A stretch of 64,000 nt of DNA from Atherix ibis (lineage: Eukaryota > Arthropoda > Insecta > Diptera > Athericidae). Under the pieces are notes generated by a model, which worked only from the letters and a program-made list of their open reading frames with translations, did no database searches and was not told the DNA's origin. The translations under genes and the position numbers were made by a program. The stretch lies in NCBI GenBank assembly GCA_958298945.1, contig OY282609.1, positions 30,663,212-30,727,211 on the forward strand. Reading direction: 5' to 3'. Shown here piece after piece: positions 35,010-45,573 of this stretch (the first letter of the stretch is position 1; every line of letters begins with the position of its first letter).

Positions 35010-37090
35010 AAGCTTTTTCAGCCTTCAGAAAACCTGCCTTCCTGTTCATTCTTTTGTCTCCATTCCTTCTCATGAGCTCCATTCTGTCTCCTTCTTATAG
35101 ATAGTGGCCTCAGATTGCCAACTTTACCATCTTCTACAAATAAAGCCTGCCTTCTCTTCTATGCATGAAGGAATCAAGCAACCCATCCATCAAAATGCTC
35201 AGCGGTGAGCGGTAGAGGTATCAAGAATCCATCCTAACTGTTGGTAGCATACGGGATATTTGGTATCCCTCACCACATTCAGCCAAAGTCACTTCACCTT
35301 GGTAGGGCACGGTGTGACCAACCACCCTGCGGCATCTGATCCCCATTGTACCAATTTTTGTTTTAAGAGTATATGGTGGGTTGTTCCACTTAGAGAGCTA
35401 CAGTAAAGAACCTTATAAATTGCAGGCACACTACCGCAAATTCACCAAGACCCGTAGACACTTCTGGCAGTGACCATTGTTTGATCGATCCCCTAGAAAA
35501 AAAAACCCTTTCGCGATCATCTTGATATCAAAGTATCTCCCCTACTGATAACAAGATTCGAAGTCGTTTGAAAGAACTTTATCAGTCGGTGTTCTTCCAA
35601 GAATAGGTCCTTAGTGCACTGTGCGCACTAATGCAGCCTTAGAAGCTGTACGTGAAAGTTTCCTTTAAGGATTCATCTGCCTGCACCCGTCATCGCTTTG
35701 CTCAACAAGGACATCGCTTCAGAAGTTTCTTAAATTGTATTTAAAATACAAGATCGAAATGGTTCAAGCCTTACCACCTCCACCCCAATCATCACGTGAT
35801 GGAACCTTCTATGGAAGTTTTTTTAGGACATTTTTAGGATTTTTTTTAAAAATTCACTTTTTGACACGAAGTCTTAGTCCGAAATTTAACGTCTTTAATG
35901 AACAGTGAAAGTCATTTTAATTTGATCAGAAGATATCGAACTCAACACGACTCTCTACAAAAAGTGTCCCTCAAGTTTCGTGGTCAGTAAGTCAGGGGAG
36001 TATTAGTTGACAGCCCCAATTCAAACACCCATCGATCTGAATTATTACCCATAATTAATACTAATGCATTATACACGCCAGTAGGGAATATTTATTCAAT
36101 ATTTTCGGAAATATTTTTACTACAATTTATACCATCTACTATGAGGATTGTATAAATAAATAATTTGAAATCCATCCTTGAACATTATTCGTAAGTTGTC
36201 CGAATCTCTTCTAAATAAACAATTCTAATAAGTATAGCTTACTGTAACTATGACCAAAATATTTTTCTAAATTCATCATTAAAGTTTATGATTAATTTGA
36301 TAGTATAATCATTTATCTTCTAGCTATTTATTATGGTAGATAAAGTTTGATCAAAGTCAGCTACATTTTTAAGGAACTTTTCTACATACTCTAGCATTCA
36401 CCAACATAAACACCTCTACGAGTATATAGGCATGTACACAATATTTAATGAATAATTAAGTAAATAACATAGTCTATTTTCTTATTCATTAAATATTTGC
36501 CAAAGTTTAACTGTACGAATATGATTATTTAAAAAAGATTAGATAATTTATCCGTAGTACTCCTATTAATTTATTTGACTTGCCTGCCCGTATAGAAATG
36601 GCTGGTAATGGTAAGAAGAAAGTAATTTTCTTCTTTTGGCAAAAGTAATTTTTCTTCATTTAATTTATGTTTATTAACAATTTTGGCGATACTGTCTCTG
36701 GTCAATGTTAGTGTATAAATTATAATAAAATGTTTATAGAGGAAATGAGAATTCTTCAACATAAACATTTTATCATAATTTGGGGAGTGTTGGATAACTT
36801 TTAGTACGTAAAAATGATAACTCTTGTGGAAACATTTATTTAGTTACTTTCATGTTAAAAGTCGGTAAAAAAAGTATTGAATTTTAGATAGCTTATTTTT
36901 GGCATTTTTTTTTCTGATAATAGAAATGTTCAAATTTGAAATTTTATAATGTATTTTTTTTGTTAGATAAGAGTGAGCATTAAATATTTGGATTTGGATG
37001 TAGAAATAAATTTGAAGAATGCAAAATTTAGATTTGATAGAAATGGAATTTTTTAGTAATTGAATTCTGAATTCTTAAAATAAAAATATG
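35010..37090. other. Spacer, no gene recognised
   Basis: 35020-35800 is less A+T-rich than its surroundings but no motif could be identified in it. The rest is A+T-rich. Confidence 0.45.
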
Positions 37091-37092
37091 TA

Positions 37093-37112
37093 GCCGGTCC
37101 GGTAGCACAGTC
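37093..37112 (+). repeat. 5' end of a tRNA-derived SINE (split)
   Basis: gccggtccggtagcacagtc is the head of the tRNA-like region. It continues at 38903 beyond the LINE. The last 14 bases (37099-37112) are the left copy of the LINE target-site duplication. Confidence 0.75.
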
Positions 37113-38888
37113 AATTGATAAACGATTAAATTTTCAGGAACACTGCTATGGTGTGACCAGGGGGGTCCAGGGCTCATTAAATATTTTGAGAATTTTGTGT
37201 GGTGATAAGCACGGGGAATACCCTGCGAAGCTGATGAATATTTATCGGGGCCTGATTAGGGCCAGGGTAGACTATGGGGCGGCGGTCTTTGGGGGCGGAA
37301 GTAAGGGCGCACTGGAGAAACTGGATAACATGGTATCCAGGGCAATCCGAATGTGTCTGGGACTGTTGTGTGATACGCCAACGTTGGACACTCTGGCGGA
37401 AGCGGGCGAGTGCCCTTCTTCAATGAGAAGGGAATGGTTGACTTGTCGGAAAGCGGCCAAGATGACCATAGTCAATGAGGACATGTTCGGTAACATAACC
37501 GATCCGAGAATGGAAAAGACGTACATGTACAAAACCATAGCTAAGTATGGGGAGCATTTTTATCGGCTAAAAATGCTCTCCAGGCATGGTTTAGTTATGG
37601 AAATGCCGGAAAATGTAAAAATCATCGGTGAGCTGACTAGTAGGGCTATGAAAAAGAGCGAAACTAGCAATGTGATATGGATGAAATATTTTCACAGGTA
37701 CATGGAAAGGGAAATGAGGGATCATCAGATATTTCATACTCATGTATTATTATGGAACGAAATGGCTGAAATTGGAATATTCATTAGTGAAACAAACGAT
37801 GAATATAAATACCGCATAAGGGGGAAAATACATGCCATTACAACGGCGGAATTAGCAGCTATAGATATGGCTATAGCTTTGGCTAGATCAAGTACGGCTA
37901 ATAGAGTGGCCATCCTGACAGATTCTAGGGTTGCATGCAAGATCCATGCAGATAGGGAGAAATATTACCGACATCCCATTGCAAATAACATCATGCAAAC
38001 GATCTGCGATAACGCGTGTAGATCGTATAAGATTCAATGGATCCCAAGTCACGTTGGTATTACGGGTAATACCAAGGCTGACTGGCTTGCCAGAGATGCA
38101 TGCACAAATCCGAATACCGTCATGGTCGAGTGCACTCTGGGCACTCAAGAAGTCCTCAAAACCATCAGAGGCAAAATAGCTAGGGAGTGGCAGGAAAGAT
38201 TCACCGAGGAGTCTACAGAAAGAAACGGATTCCACTATGGTACTAATGGCAGACCAGACAATGGTAAATATTGGTTTAGGGGTAACACATGGTCTAGAGA
38301 ACAGATGGTTAAAATGTGCCGTATTCGTACTGGCAATATTATGTGGAAAAAGAAATTGTTACGTTTCAAATATGCCGATAATGATTTATGTGATACGTGT
38401 GGAGTACAGGAGGCTTTCCAACACATCATGCTAGCATGCAGGAGGCACGACATAAACAGACGAAGGCTAATGGGCAATATCAACACCTTGGGAGATCTAG
38501 GTAATTTCCTAAATACGGACGATGGGGTACCGGTTGGAATTTCAGGAAGATACTAAAATTCACGGAGGAGTCTGGCATTTCGGTTGTCAGACGCCTGTAG
38601 GTATTGGGGAGCATGTTGAGAGGAGTAGACAGGGGCGGGCGAATGGTTGAATAGGACCACCCATTGGGGTGGCCGAGTCGGAAGGATAGGTTCAAAAAAA
38701 TGTGTGCTGCGGCACGAGGGAGACGCTGGATTGGGTGAGGAGTTTTTGTGGTTTTTGTGTGGCGTTGTTTTTTTTTCAACCTGAGGGATCCTGGGCGGAT
38801 CATCAGACCGCCTGAGCAGATGGATGCAATAGCGTCTGGCGAAGTCTGGTGTCCCGTTAACAAACTAACAAACAAACAAACAAACAAA
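37113..38888 (+). mobile_element. I-like LINE insertion, 5'-truncated, with 14-bp target duplication
   Basis: ccggtagcacagtc occurs at 37099-37112 and again at 38889-38902, directly flanking the LINE. This is a target-site duplication that fixes both ends. The element starts inside the thumb region of its reverse transcriptase and ends in an (AAAC)n tail (about 38857-38888). About 300 bp of 3' untranslated sequence follow the stop at 38556. The insertion split a tRNA-derived SINE. Confidence 0.92.
37114..38556 (+). CDS. Partial ORF2 of an I-like LINE: thumb, RNase H, Cys/His knuckle
   Basis: 481 codons are open from the truncation point (first residues IDKRLNFQEHC) to the stop. The coding start of the parent gene is lost, so any translation would begin internally, for example at the GTG at 37153 or a later ATG. 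Residue numbers here count from 37153. After the post-RT region (NIYRGLIRARVDYGAAVFGG) comes an RNase H domain with E233 (TTAELAAI), D257 (AILTDSRV), H300 (IPSHVGI) and D310 (GNTKADWLA). The first catalytic Asp is His197: the usual TDGS reads THVL. A zinc-knuckle-like CX2CX7HX4C (CDTCGVQEAFQHIMLAC) starts at residue 413. RNase H with this tail suits the I/Loa-type clades. The lack of stops points to a recent insertion. Confidence 0.85.
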   Translation: MDKRLNFQEHCYGVTRGVQGSLNILRILCGDKHGEYPAKLMNIYRGLIRARVDYGAAVFGGGSKGALEKLDNMVSRAIRMCLGLLCDTPTLDTLAEAGECPSSMRREWLTCRKAAKMTIVNEDMFGNITDPRMEKTYMYKTIAKYGEHFYRLKMLSRHGLVMEMPENVKIIGELTSRAMKKSETSNVIWMKYFHRYMEREMRDHQIFHTHVLLWNEMAEIGIFISETNDEYKYRIRGKIHAITTAELAAIDMAIALARSSTANRVAILTDSRVACKIHADREKYYRHPIANNIMQTICDNACRSYKIQWIPSHVGITGNTKADWLARDACTNPNTVMVECTLGTQEVLKTIRGKIAREWQERFTEESTERNGFHYGTNGRPDNGKYWFRGNTWSREQMVKMCRIRTGNIMWKKKLLRFKYADNDLCDTCGVQEAFQHIMLACRRHDINRRRLMGNINTLGDLGNFLNTDDGVPVGISGRY

Positions 38889-39125
38889 CCGGTAGCACAG
38901 TCGTCAGCGTACTAGACTACCATCCAAGGGGTCGTGGGTTCGAATTCCACTGAGGCATGGTTCTACGCTAATTCCCAAATAAATGACTCTTCTTTTGCAT
39001 TTCTACTTAATTTTTCTTATACCGATAACCTCTGTTGCCAAATGGCCTTTAGTGTCGTGGCGCTTAGAATATACATTTTACTACTAATGTTATTTGAAAT
39101 AATAACAAACAAACGAACAAGCAAA
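38889..39125 (+). repeat. tRNA-derived SINE, main part
   Basis: With 37093-37112 this makes a tRNA-like head. Box A-like sequence is ggtagcacagtcgtcagcgt, and the T arm at 38934-38950 is gtgggttcgaattccac, a perfect 5-bp stem around ttcgaat, which is also the polymerase III box B. A tRNA-unrelated body follows and the end is an A/C-rich tail (aataacaaacaaacgaacaa, about 39100-39120). It is not a functional tRNA gene, since the acceptor stem does not pair properly. Confidence 0.75.
38934..38950 (+). promoter_or_regulatory. Polymerase III box B of the SINE
   Basis: ggttcgaattcc within the T-arm-like stem fits the GGTTCGANTCC consensus. The box A that should act with it lies at 38891-38910. In the uninterrupted SINE both were close together; the LINE insertion now separates the SINE 5' end from them. 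Confidence 0.65.
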
Positions 39126-39129
39126 TATA

Positions 39130-40330
39130 TATTGCGAATTTTATATTGGAATGGCTTGGAAAGATCTAAAGGGAACTATCATCTTTTATTGGTGCAAGCC
39201 ACCAATAGAAGAAAATAATACTGCATTTCGAGCCATGCTACATTCCCAGAGAATGCGGGCACGTGTACAGATTTATCGTGAATTACTTGATAGCAGGAAC
39301 AGTTTTGCGAAACCGAAAAGTGTAGGCAGCAGACGCTTCAGGCTCGAACGTTTCACCTACCTGTGAGGAGGATGAGACGATTTACTTCAAATCTGATTTC
39401 CGATCCAATTGTACGAGTATATTAAGGCGATTAGTGGAATATTTTGATGTACACCTTAATACTAATCAGTCAAAACACAAGTTGCTGCCGCCACTAAGCT
39501 TCGAGGGTACTAGCCCGGTGTCGACGGAATCGCCAGCGAACTTGTTAAGTACAGAAGTGACACACTGCATCAAACGGTTCATCTCTTAATGATGCAAGTA
39601 TAGGACTACGAATCAATGTCCGATGGACTGGCATCTTTGCATTATGTTTCCCATACTCAAAAAAGGAGATATCACGGAGATTAGCAATTATAGAGGGATT
39701 ACGATGCTGAGTACTATCTATAAGATATGATCAGCTATCTTACGATAGAATAGGCTCAAAAAAGTGTTGGTCCATATAAGCAAGGCAGATCTCTCTGCGG
39801 CAGTCGATCCGCGGGAGAGTTCGTTATCCAACAAAAATTGATTCGACTGATTAGGTTGGCCATGACTAGTGTGAGAGAAAGACTAAAAGCGGTCAAATTG
39901 CTTTTAGAACCATTTAACCTGGCGATGGATAACGTGACTCTTGACGATATCGATATTATATCAGAAAGAGCTATTTGTGGGCTCCCACCAAGATCGATCG
40001 GATAGGAAAAAATCTTGGAATGCACATGAATGAGGGCAAACCAAAGTATATGGTGGCAATGTTAGCGTAAAAAACAAGACCAATCAACAATAGACGCATG
40101 CGGATAGGAGATTAAAGTTTTGAGAGACTTCGGATTAAGGGTCGCAGAAGTCTTAAATATTCCGCTCGAAAATTCCGACCATAACATCGAAGCTACTAGT
40201 GTGCAACTCTTGTCCGGGTTCGAGAGTAGAATCCTTCGAGAAATAGACTGACTACCAGTTGTGGATAAACTTAAACTCAATAGGCTGTGCAGGGCAGGAC
40301 ACTTAATCTGTATCAATTAATGGTCTAAGA
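39130..40330 (+). mobile_element. RTE-clade LINE, decayed
   Basis: Pieces in order: the domain before the RT (TAFRAMLHSQRMRARVQIYREL, about 39215-39290, split here as TAFRAMLHS and RARVQIYREL), the RT motif PILKKGDITEISNYRGI (about 39652-39700; parts PILKKGD and NYRGITML), KLIRLIRLAMTSVRE-like sequence (about 39840-39880), LDDIDIIS (near 39940, for the YADDIDII active-site box), GMHMNEGKPKYMVAM (about 40020-40060) and LNRLCRAGHL (about 40275-40305). The parts match pieces at 47080-47600 and 55490-56155. Stops, shifts and gaps are abundant. Confidence 0.75.
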
Positions 40331-42439
40331 AAAGATGTAGGCCCAGCCTTCGGAATATTCGAATTTTGTAATTTCGAATCTTGAATTATAAAAATGCCTA
40401 ATTAACAATATTATATCTCGTAGCTTTTCCATATTTAGTAGGCAAAGTTTTCACCAATTTTCTAATATTCTCAATCTTTCTTTCCACATAGCTTGTACCT
40501 TAATCCCTCCTACACTTGAAGTAAAAGTTCCAACATAGTCCGGTAATTACGCAACGCTATAGAGCATGATAAGTGAGATTGTGCCAAGTCAGTGAATCCC
40601 CAAGTTTGACTCACGAGCCTACGGAGAATATTTCTTATTAAGGCTGCATGTTTTTCGGTGGCAAAAAGTCTTTTTTAGAGGTCCCAGAAGCCTTGAACAA
40701 CAAAAACTGATGGAAATGTGAAACGAGTGAGGGATTTTGTGTAGTCAGACTATCGATTAACATTGAAACTGATGAGTGATGGGTAATGATATAAACTTTC
40801 TTGAAAGGCTCAGAAAATGGGTTTTTTGTGTCCGGTCGGACACTGCCACTGTAACAGGGACATCTTCACCAACGATTTTTTGTCAGGAATAAAAATTTCT
40901 GTGATTCGCCAGCCTCCTTTTTCATTTGATATCCCGAAGATCCACTTGAAAGACGCCATATTCGTACTATCATTAACATCCAAAGAATGTAACCGAGGAG
41001 CTGAAGGCTGAAGGCAATTCCATTTGAAGCTGCCCAAGGAAAATAATTTGAAATGGATAACACTGATATATAAAAATTAAATTGTTGAAAGAAAAAATCT
41101 GCCACCCCTCGCCATTGCTGTAGATTTTATACAAATTAGTGTCATTAAAAGTGTTATTAATCGTATAATTTTAATTCTTCAACTATCTTGGTTACCTTCG
41201 TGACACCTGTCGCTATAAAAGTGCTTTTGAAATTCAAAAAAAAAAATATTTTAAAAACGTCTAATGAAATACTTAATTAAACTTTTAATTGACAAGAGAA
41301 ATCCAAACCAAAGTAAACAATACCAGACTAGAATAGGTGAATAAATAGAGTAATAGATTATGGGAAAGAATGGGGAGCAGAACGATTAATATTAGAATTT
41401 CTAAATAAATACACTTTGTAAAGTGTATCTTCTTGTCAAGGTCGGATAGAAGTTTTCCATAGCATATTCTTTACTGGAAAAATCATTTTTTTGTTGCCAT
41501 TTTTTTAAGTATAAAAACCTTATTTGTAAATTCTTTGAAACATTAAAAACTGAATCATTCACAAACAATTTAGTTTTATTTTATCTTTTAAAATGTGGAT
41601 ATTTTATTCGTTTGGTGAAAAATTCTGTTTTGTCATTGTTCCCACAAAGAAATACCAACCAAAAATATTACTAATTGTTGGATAAAAGGTATTATATTGA
41701 TGAGACAATAATACCTTTTTTCGTTCATTTATCAAATATTCTTAATGCGTAGAGAATGGCAAATTAGTTAAAAAAATATCGAAACAAAAACTTGAAATCT
41801 TAAAAAATTACATCCAAAAAGGAACCTTTTTATTTGTACAATTACATTGCGAAATATGACTGTTTTTACCTTCAAAATTGGTAAAATCTTAAAAGCGAAA
41901 AGTTAAGATCTGGCCTTACCCCACGTGCACTTACACGAGATAAGAAATGAATAGGCATATTTTCTTCGAGTAATATTCAGCCCAGTATATTTTTTTCATA
42001 TTTAAATAGTAAATAAATGAGTGGTTATAAAAATTTCAATGATTATTGATAAAATAACCTTCTATATTTAAGAATAGAAAACAACATTATAACAGAACTG
42101 CTTCTAAAAGTACGCTTGAATAACAAATACATTCCATTTTGCTCTTCTTCGTTGCATTCCTATTCCAATATAAAGTGGAAGTAGTTCTTCTACACATTAC
42201 TATAAAGTTGTTTTGGAAGCTGTTATGGAGAGATGAAAAGTGAGTGTCCGTAGCGTATGTGAAACAGTCGTCATCTTAGGGGAATTGTTTGTCGTAAGAG
42301 AAGCACTTCTACAATCTCAATTTGTTAACTCAAATAATGCCATCAGTAAAGTCTTCAATGAAAAATGATACTTAGTAGTAATCAGAAAATTGGGTATTAT
42401 TTATTAAAAAGCTTCTTCTCTTTTGCGTTCCTATTAAAC
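40331..42439. other. Spacer with one unexplained short frame
   Basis: Mostly A+T-rich. On the minus strand 40810-41037 a 75-codon frame (with ASFKWIFGISNEKGGWRI in its middle) is less A+T-biased than its surroundings. I do not recognise it. It could be an exon, a repeat or chance. Confidence 0.4.
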
Positions 42440-44750
42440 TGGGGTAGTAAGCAGTTCCAATTTGTAACATAAATTTCGTCTCAATTTCATTATATCCCAC
42501 GCGCACATATTGGCCGACCAGTGCCAGAAATCTTCCCGATATTCTAGACTATTTCATAATCACACCTATCCATTCCATTAATACTTCCATAGATACACTC
42601 CTTGACCTGAATTCCGACCATTCCCCGGTTCTCCTAACACTAGACACTTCTCCTTCCTTAAAATCCTATCCTGCCAAACTTGTAAATGGGAAAGTTGATT
42701 GGGACATTTTTAGACAGAACTTAAACCAACAGATTCATTTACAACAAAGCCTTAAGAACTTACAAGAAATAGACGATGCCGTAAACGACTTGACTATTTG
42801 CATACAGAACCCACATAACTCATAACAAACCAACCATACGAGAACATGACTATAATCTTCCGCAAAAAATTCGCAGCTTGATAAGCGAGAAACGTCGAGC
42901 CAACTTTCAACAATGCCAAATGAAAAGAAAAAACTGAACCAACTACAACGAGAACTGAAACAAGAAATAATTAATTATAACAACGAACGATTTACTGAAT
43001 ACACAGAATCACTGGCAACTATTGTAATAAGCCACTCTGGACAGCTACCAGACGAATTCTCAAATACCAAACAGCTACACACCCGCTCCAAAATACCGAC
43101 GGAACCTGGGCAAAAACGGACAAACAGAAAGCCGACATCTTTGGCAAACACTTAGAAAACATCTTTAAACCTCACGAAGATGTCCAAGACATTCTGCATG
43201 ACGAACAAATATTCCGACAAATATCAACTCAGTTGCCCATAAGTCCACCTTCTAAGTTTTTCACTCCTTCCGAAGTTAAATTCACAATGGAACACCTTTC
43301 TAATAAAAAAGCTCCAGGATATGACCTAATAACTTCGGAAATCCGGAAGCAAATTTCCAAAAATTTCCCATGTCCTGATAACCTATATTTATAATAGTAT
43401 CATCCGCACGTCATTTTTTCCTTCCCTGTGGAAGTTTTCCAAAATTAAGATGATCCCAAAACCCAATAAGCCCAAAAACCTTCCTACCTTATATAGACCT
43501 ATAAGCCTCCTTCCCATGTTATCAAAAATCCTAGAAAAATTAATCCTAAAACGCCTTTATCCCATTTTTGAAACCGAGGGTGTCATTCCTCAGCATCAGT
43601 TTGGATTTCAACCTGAGCATTCCACTATCCAACAGTGCCATCGCGTAGTCGACTACATAGCGTGTTCGCTAGAGCGATAGGAATACTGCCCAGGCGTGTT
43701 TCTTGACATTTCGCATGCTTTCGACCGTGTATGGCACCCTGGAATTCTTTGGAAGTTGCAGCGAGTCCTACCCTCGGGTTATTTCCACATTTTAAATCTT
43801 ATCTCTCAGACCGATATTTTCAGGTAGCTGAAAATATTGATTACTCTGACATTTATCCAATTTCCGCCGGTGTCCCTCAAAAAAGTATCCTAAGTCCTAT
43901 CCTATATAACAATTATACCCATGACATTCCTTGCCACAAGAACATCCTAACCGCAACATATGCTGACGATACAGCCATCCTGACACATCACAAAGATCCT
44001 TCCACAGCCATTAGTGTCCTACAGAACCATATCCACTCCTTAGAAACTTGGTTCAAAAGGTGGAGAGTGAAGGTAAATGAGCAAAAATCTGCTCATGTAA
44101 CTTTCACACTCTGCCGAGAACAAATTCCCGACATAAACCAAAACGGCAGTATTATTCCACGAAAAAAATAGCGTACGTTACCTTGGACTTATATTTGACA
44201 AACGGTTAACCTGGAACGTTCATACGAAAACTAAAAGACGTGAACTTAACGGACGATACAAGCAATTATTACGTCTCCTAGACAGTAAATCAAAACTTAC
44301 AGCAACAAGTAAACTATTACTATACAACACGGTTCTGAAACCAATATGGACATATGATCTAGAACTTTGTGGTTTAACTAAGCATTCCAACCCCCTTCAA
44401 ATCCAATCCCTACAATCCCGAATCCTTCGTAAAATTATCAATGCCCCCTTTTATGTGCGAAACACTGTTATCCACCGTGACCTAAATGTTCCATTTGTTC
44501 GTGAACTATGCATCTCCCGATATAAAAAATTACATTCGCATCTATACCTCCCACCCTAATCCTTTAGGAAGGGAACTTTTCACTCCTACCCTTCCAGTAT
44601 ACAAAATTATAAAATAAAATTACCCTGTTCTAGAGGTAACATCGATGGGTGTTTTCCTCCACATGCCTTCATGTCCTTGTATATTCCCTTAAAAAATCTG
44701 CTTGTTACTAGCATAAGTAGTTGTAAGTAACATTTAAAATATAAAAAAAT
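42440..44750 (+). mobile_element. Jockey-clade LINE, copy C (5'-truncated)
   Basis: It enters inside the endonuclease (YPTRTYWPTS near 42495, then NSDHSPVLLTL at about 42615-42645), passes the linker and reverse transcriptase, and ends with the shared tail tctgcttgttac (44697-44708) before an A-rich end. Same strand as copies A and B. The 3' phrase 'gatgggtgttttcctccaca' corresponds to 'gatgggttttttactcccac' in copy B. Confidence 0.9.
43260..44171 (+). pseudogene. Jockey-like reverse transcriptase pseudogene (copy C)
   Basis: Better kept than copy B. NKKAPGYDLIT is followed by MIPKPNKP and YRPISLLPML (43450-43510), FGFQPEHSTIQQCHR (about 43600-43640), a TAG at 43678-43680, then CPGVFLDISHAFDRVWHP (43686-43740) with the first active-site Asp. 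A frameshift near 43740-43790 leads to FKSYLSDRYFQVAE and GVPQKSILSPILYN. The catalytic box YADD is intact (43959-43970). WFKRWRVKVNEQKSAHVTF is the palm-thumb join, and the frame stops at 44169-44171. Downstream thumb and tail coding is recognisable to about 44600. Confidence 0.88.
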
Positions 44751-45573
44751 CATTATAGTATTGAATTACTTGTCGTATATAATAGTTTTTATGCACTAAT
44801 GTATTAATATTAAAAATATTTTTATATTTTAATGCTCATATTCTTATTGGTCATAAATTATATATGAAATATAAAATTATGGGAATTTTTCTTGCTTATT
44901 ATATATTGTAAAGACTCTTAGGAGAATATCTAATAGGTTTTCGTTGGTAGATGGGTTCTTAAATATTTATTAATAAAGGTTTTTTGTTCTTTTACAATAT
45001 TATACTGGAAAAATTGACTACTCATAGTCATATTATATGATGTTTATGCTCAAACGTAATAGCAGGTTTTATTCATATATATTTTTTTGTTACCATACTT
45101 GTAAATTAACTTAAGTTGTTTTTTTTTCTCTTCAAATATATAATTTCAGTGATTTTTTTTAAGCACACATATTTATATTTATTTTAATACAATATAAAAA
45201 TTATGGATAATTTTTAATAGTATTTTTCTGTAGTCATGACAATTTTTATAATATTTCTCATACCATAGTATAAAAATCATAAAGTTTTGATGTTTGCTTT
45301 AATGATAAATTAGAAAAAAAAAATAATTTACTGTACAAAAGTGGGAAAAATATATGTCGCCTATTAAATTTTACAAAGTTTTCTTATAATTATTTTAGAT
45401 TTGCAATGTACTGATAACAAGCCGCAGGGTAGGTATACGTTCAGCGTACACTTGCCGTAAAAACTGGCTAATGATCCAGGTGGGTTCCCTGGGCAATGAA
45501 CTATGTTGTGGCTAAGATAAAAGAACGAACACGAGTGTTGTCAAACCATATCTGTAAACGTCTTAGGTCATAC
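44751..45573. other. A+T-rich spacer
   Basis: Nothing recognised. 45420-45570 is less A+T-rich but without motif. Confidence 0.45.

Noticed and set aside
37888..38235. Minus-strand frames of 80-130 codons over 37272-38887
   Set aside because: Shadows of the I-like LINE frame on the plus strand.
38889..38960. Functional tRNA gene
   Set aside because: The T arm and box B are excellent, but the acceptor stem does not pair, no CCA-ready end is present, and a SINE body and A/C-rich tail follow.
39650..39700. Treating the plus-strand RT motif here as jockey
   Set aside because: KKGDITEISNYRGI and DDIDIIS follow the RTE pattern; jockey copies in this window read YRPISLLP and YADDTAIL instead.
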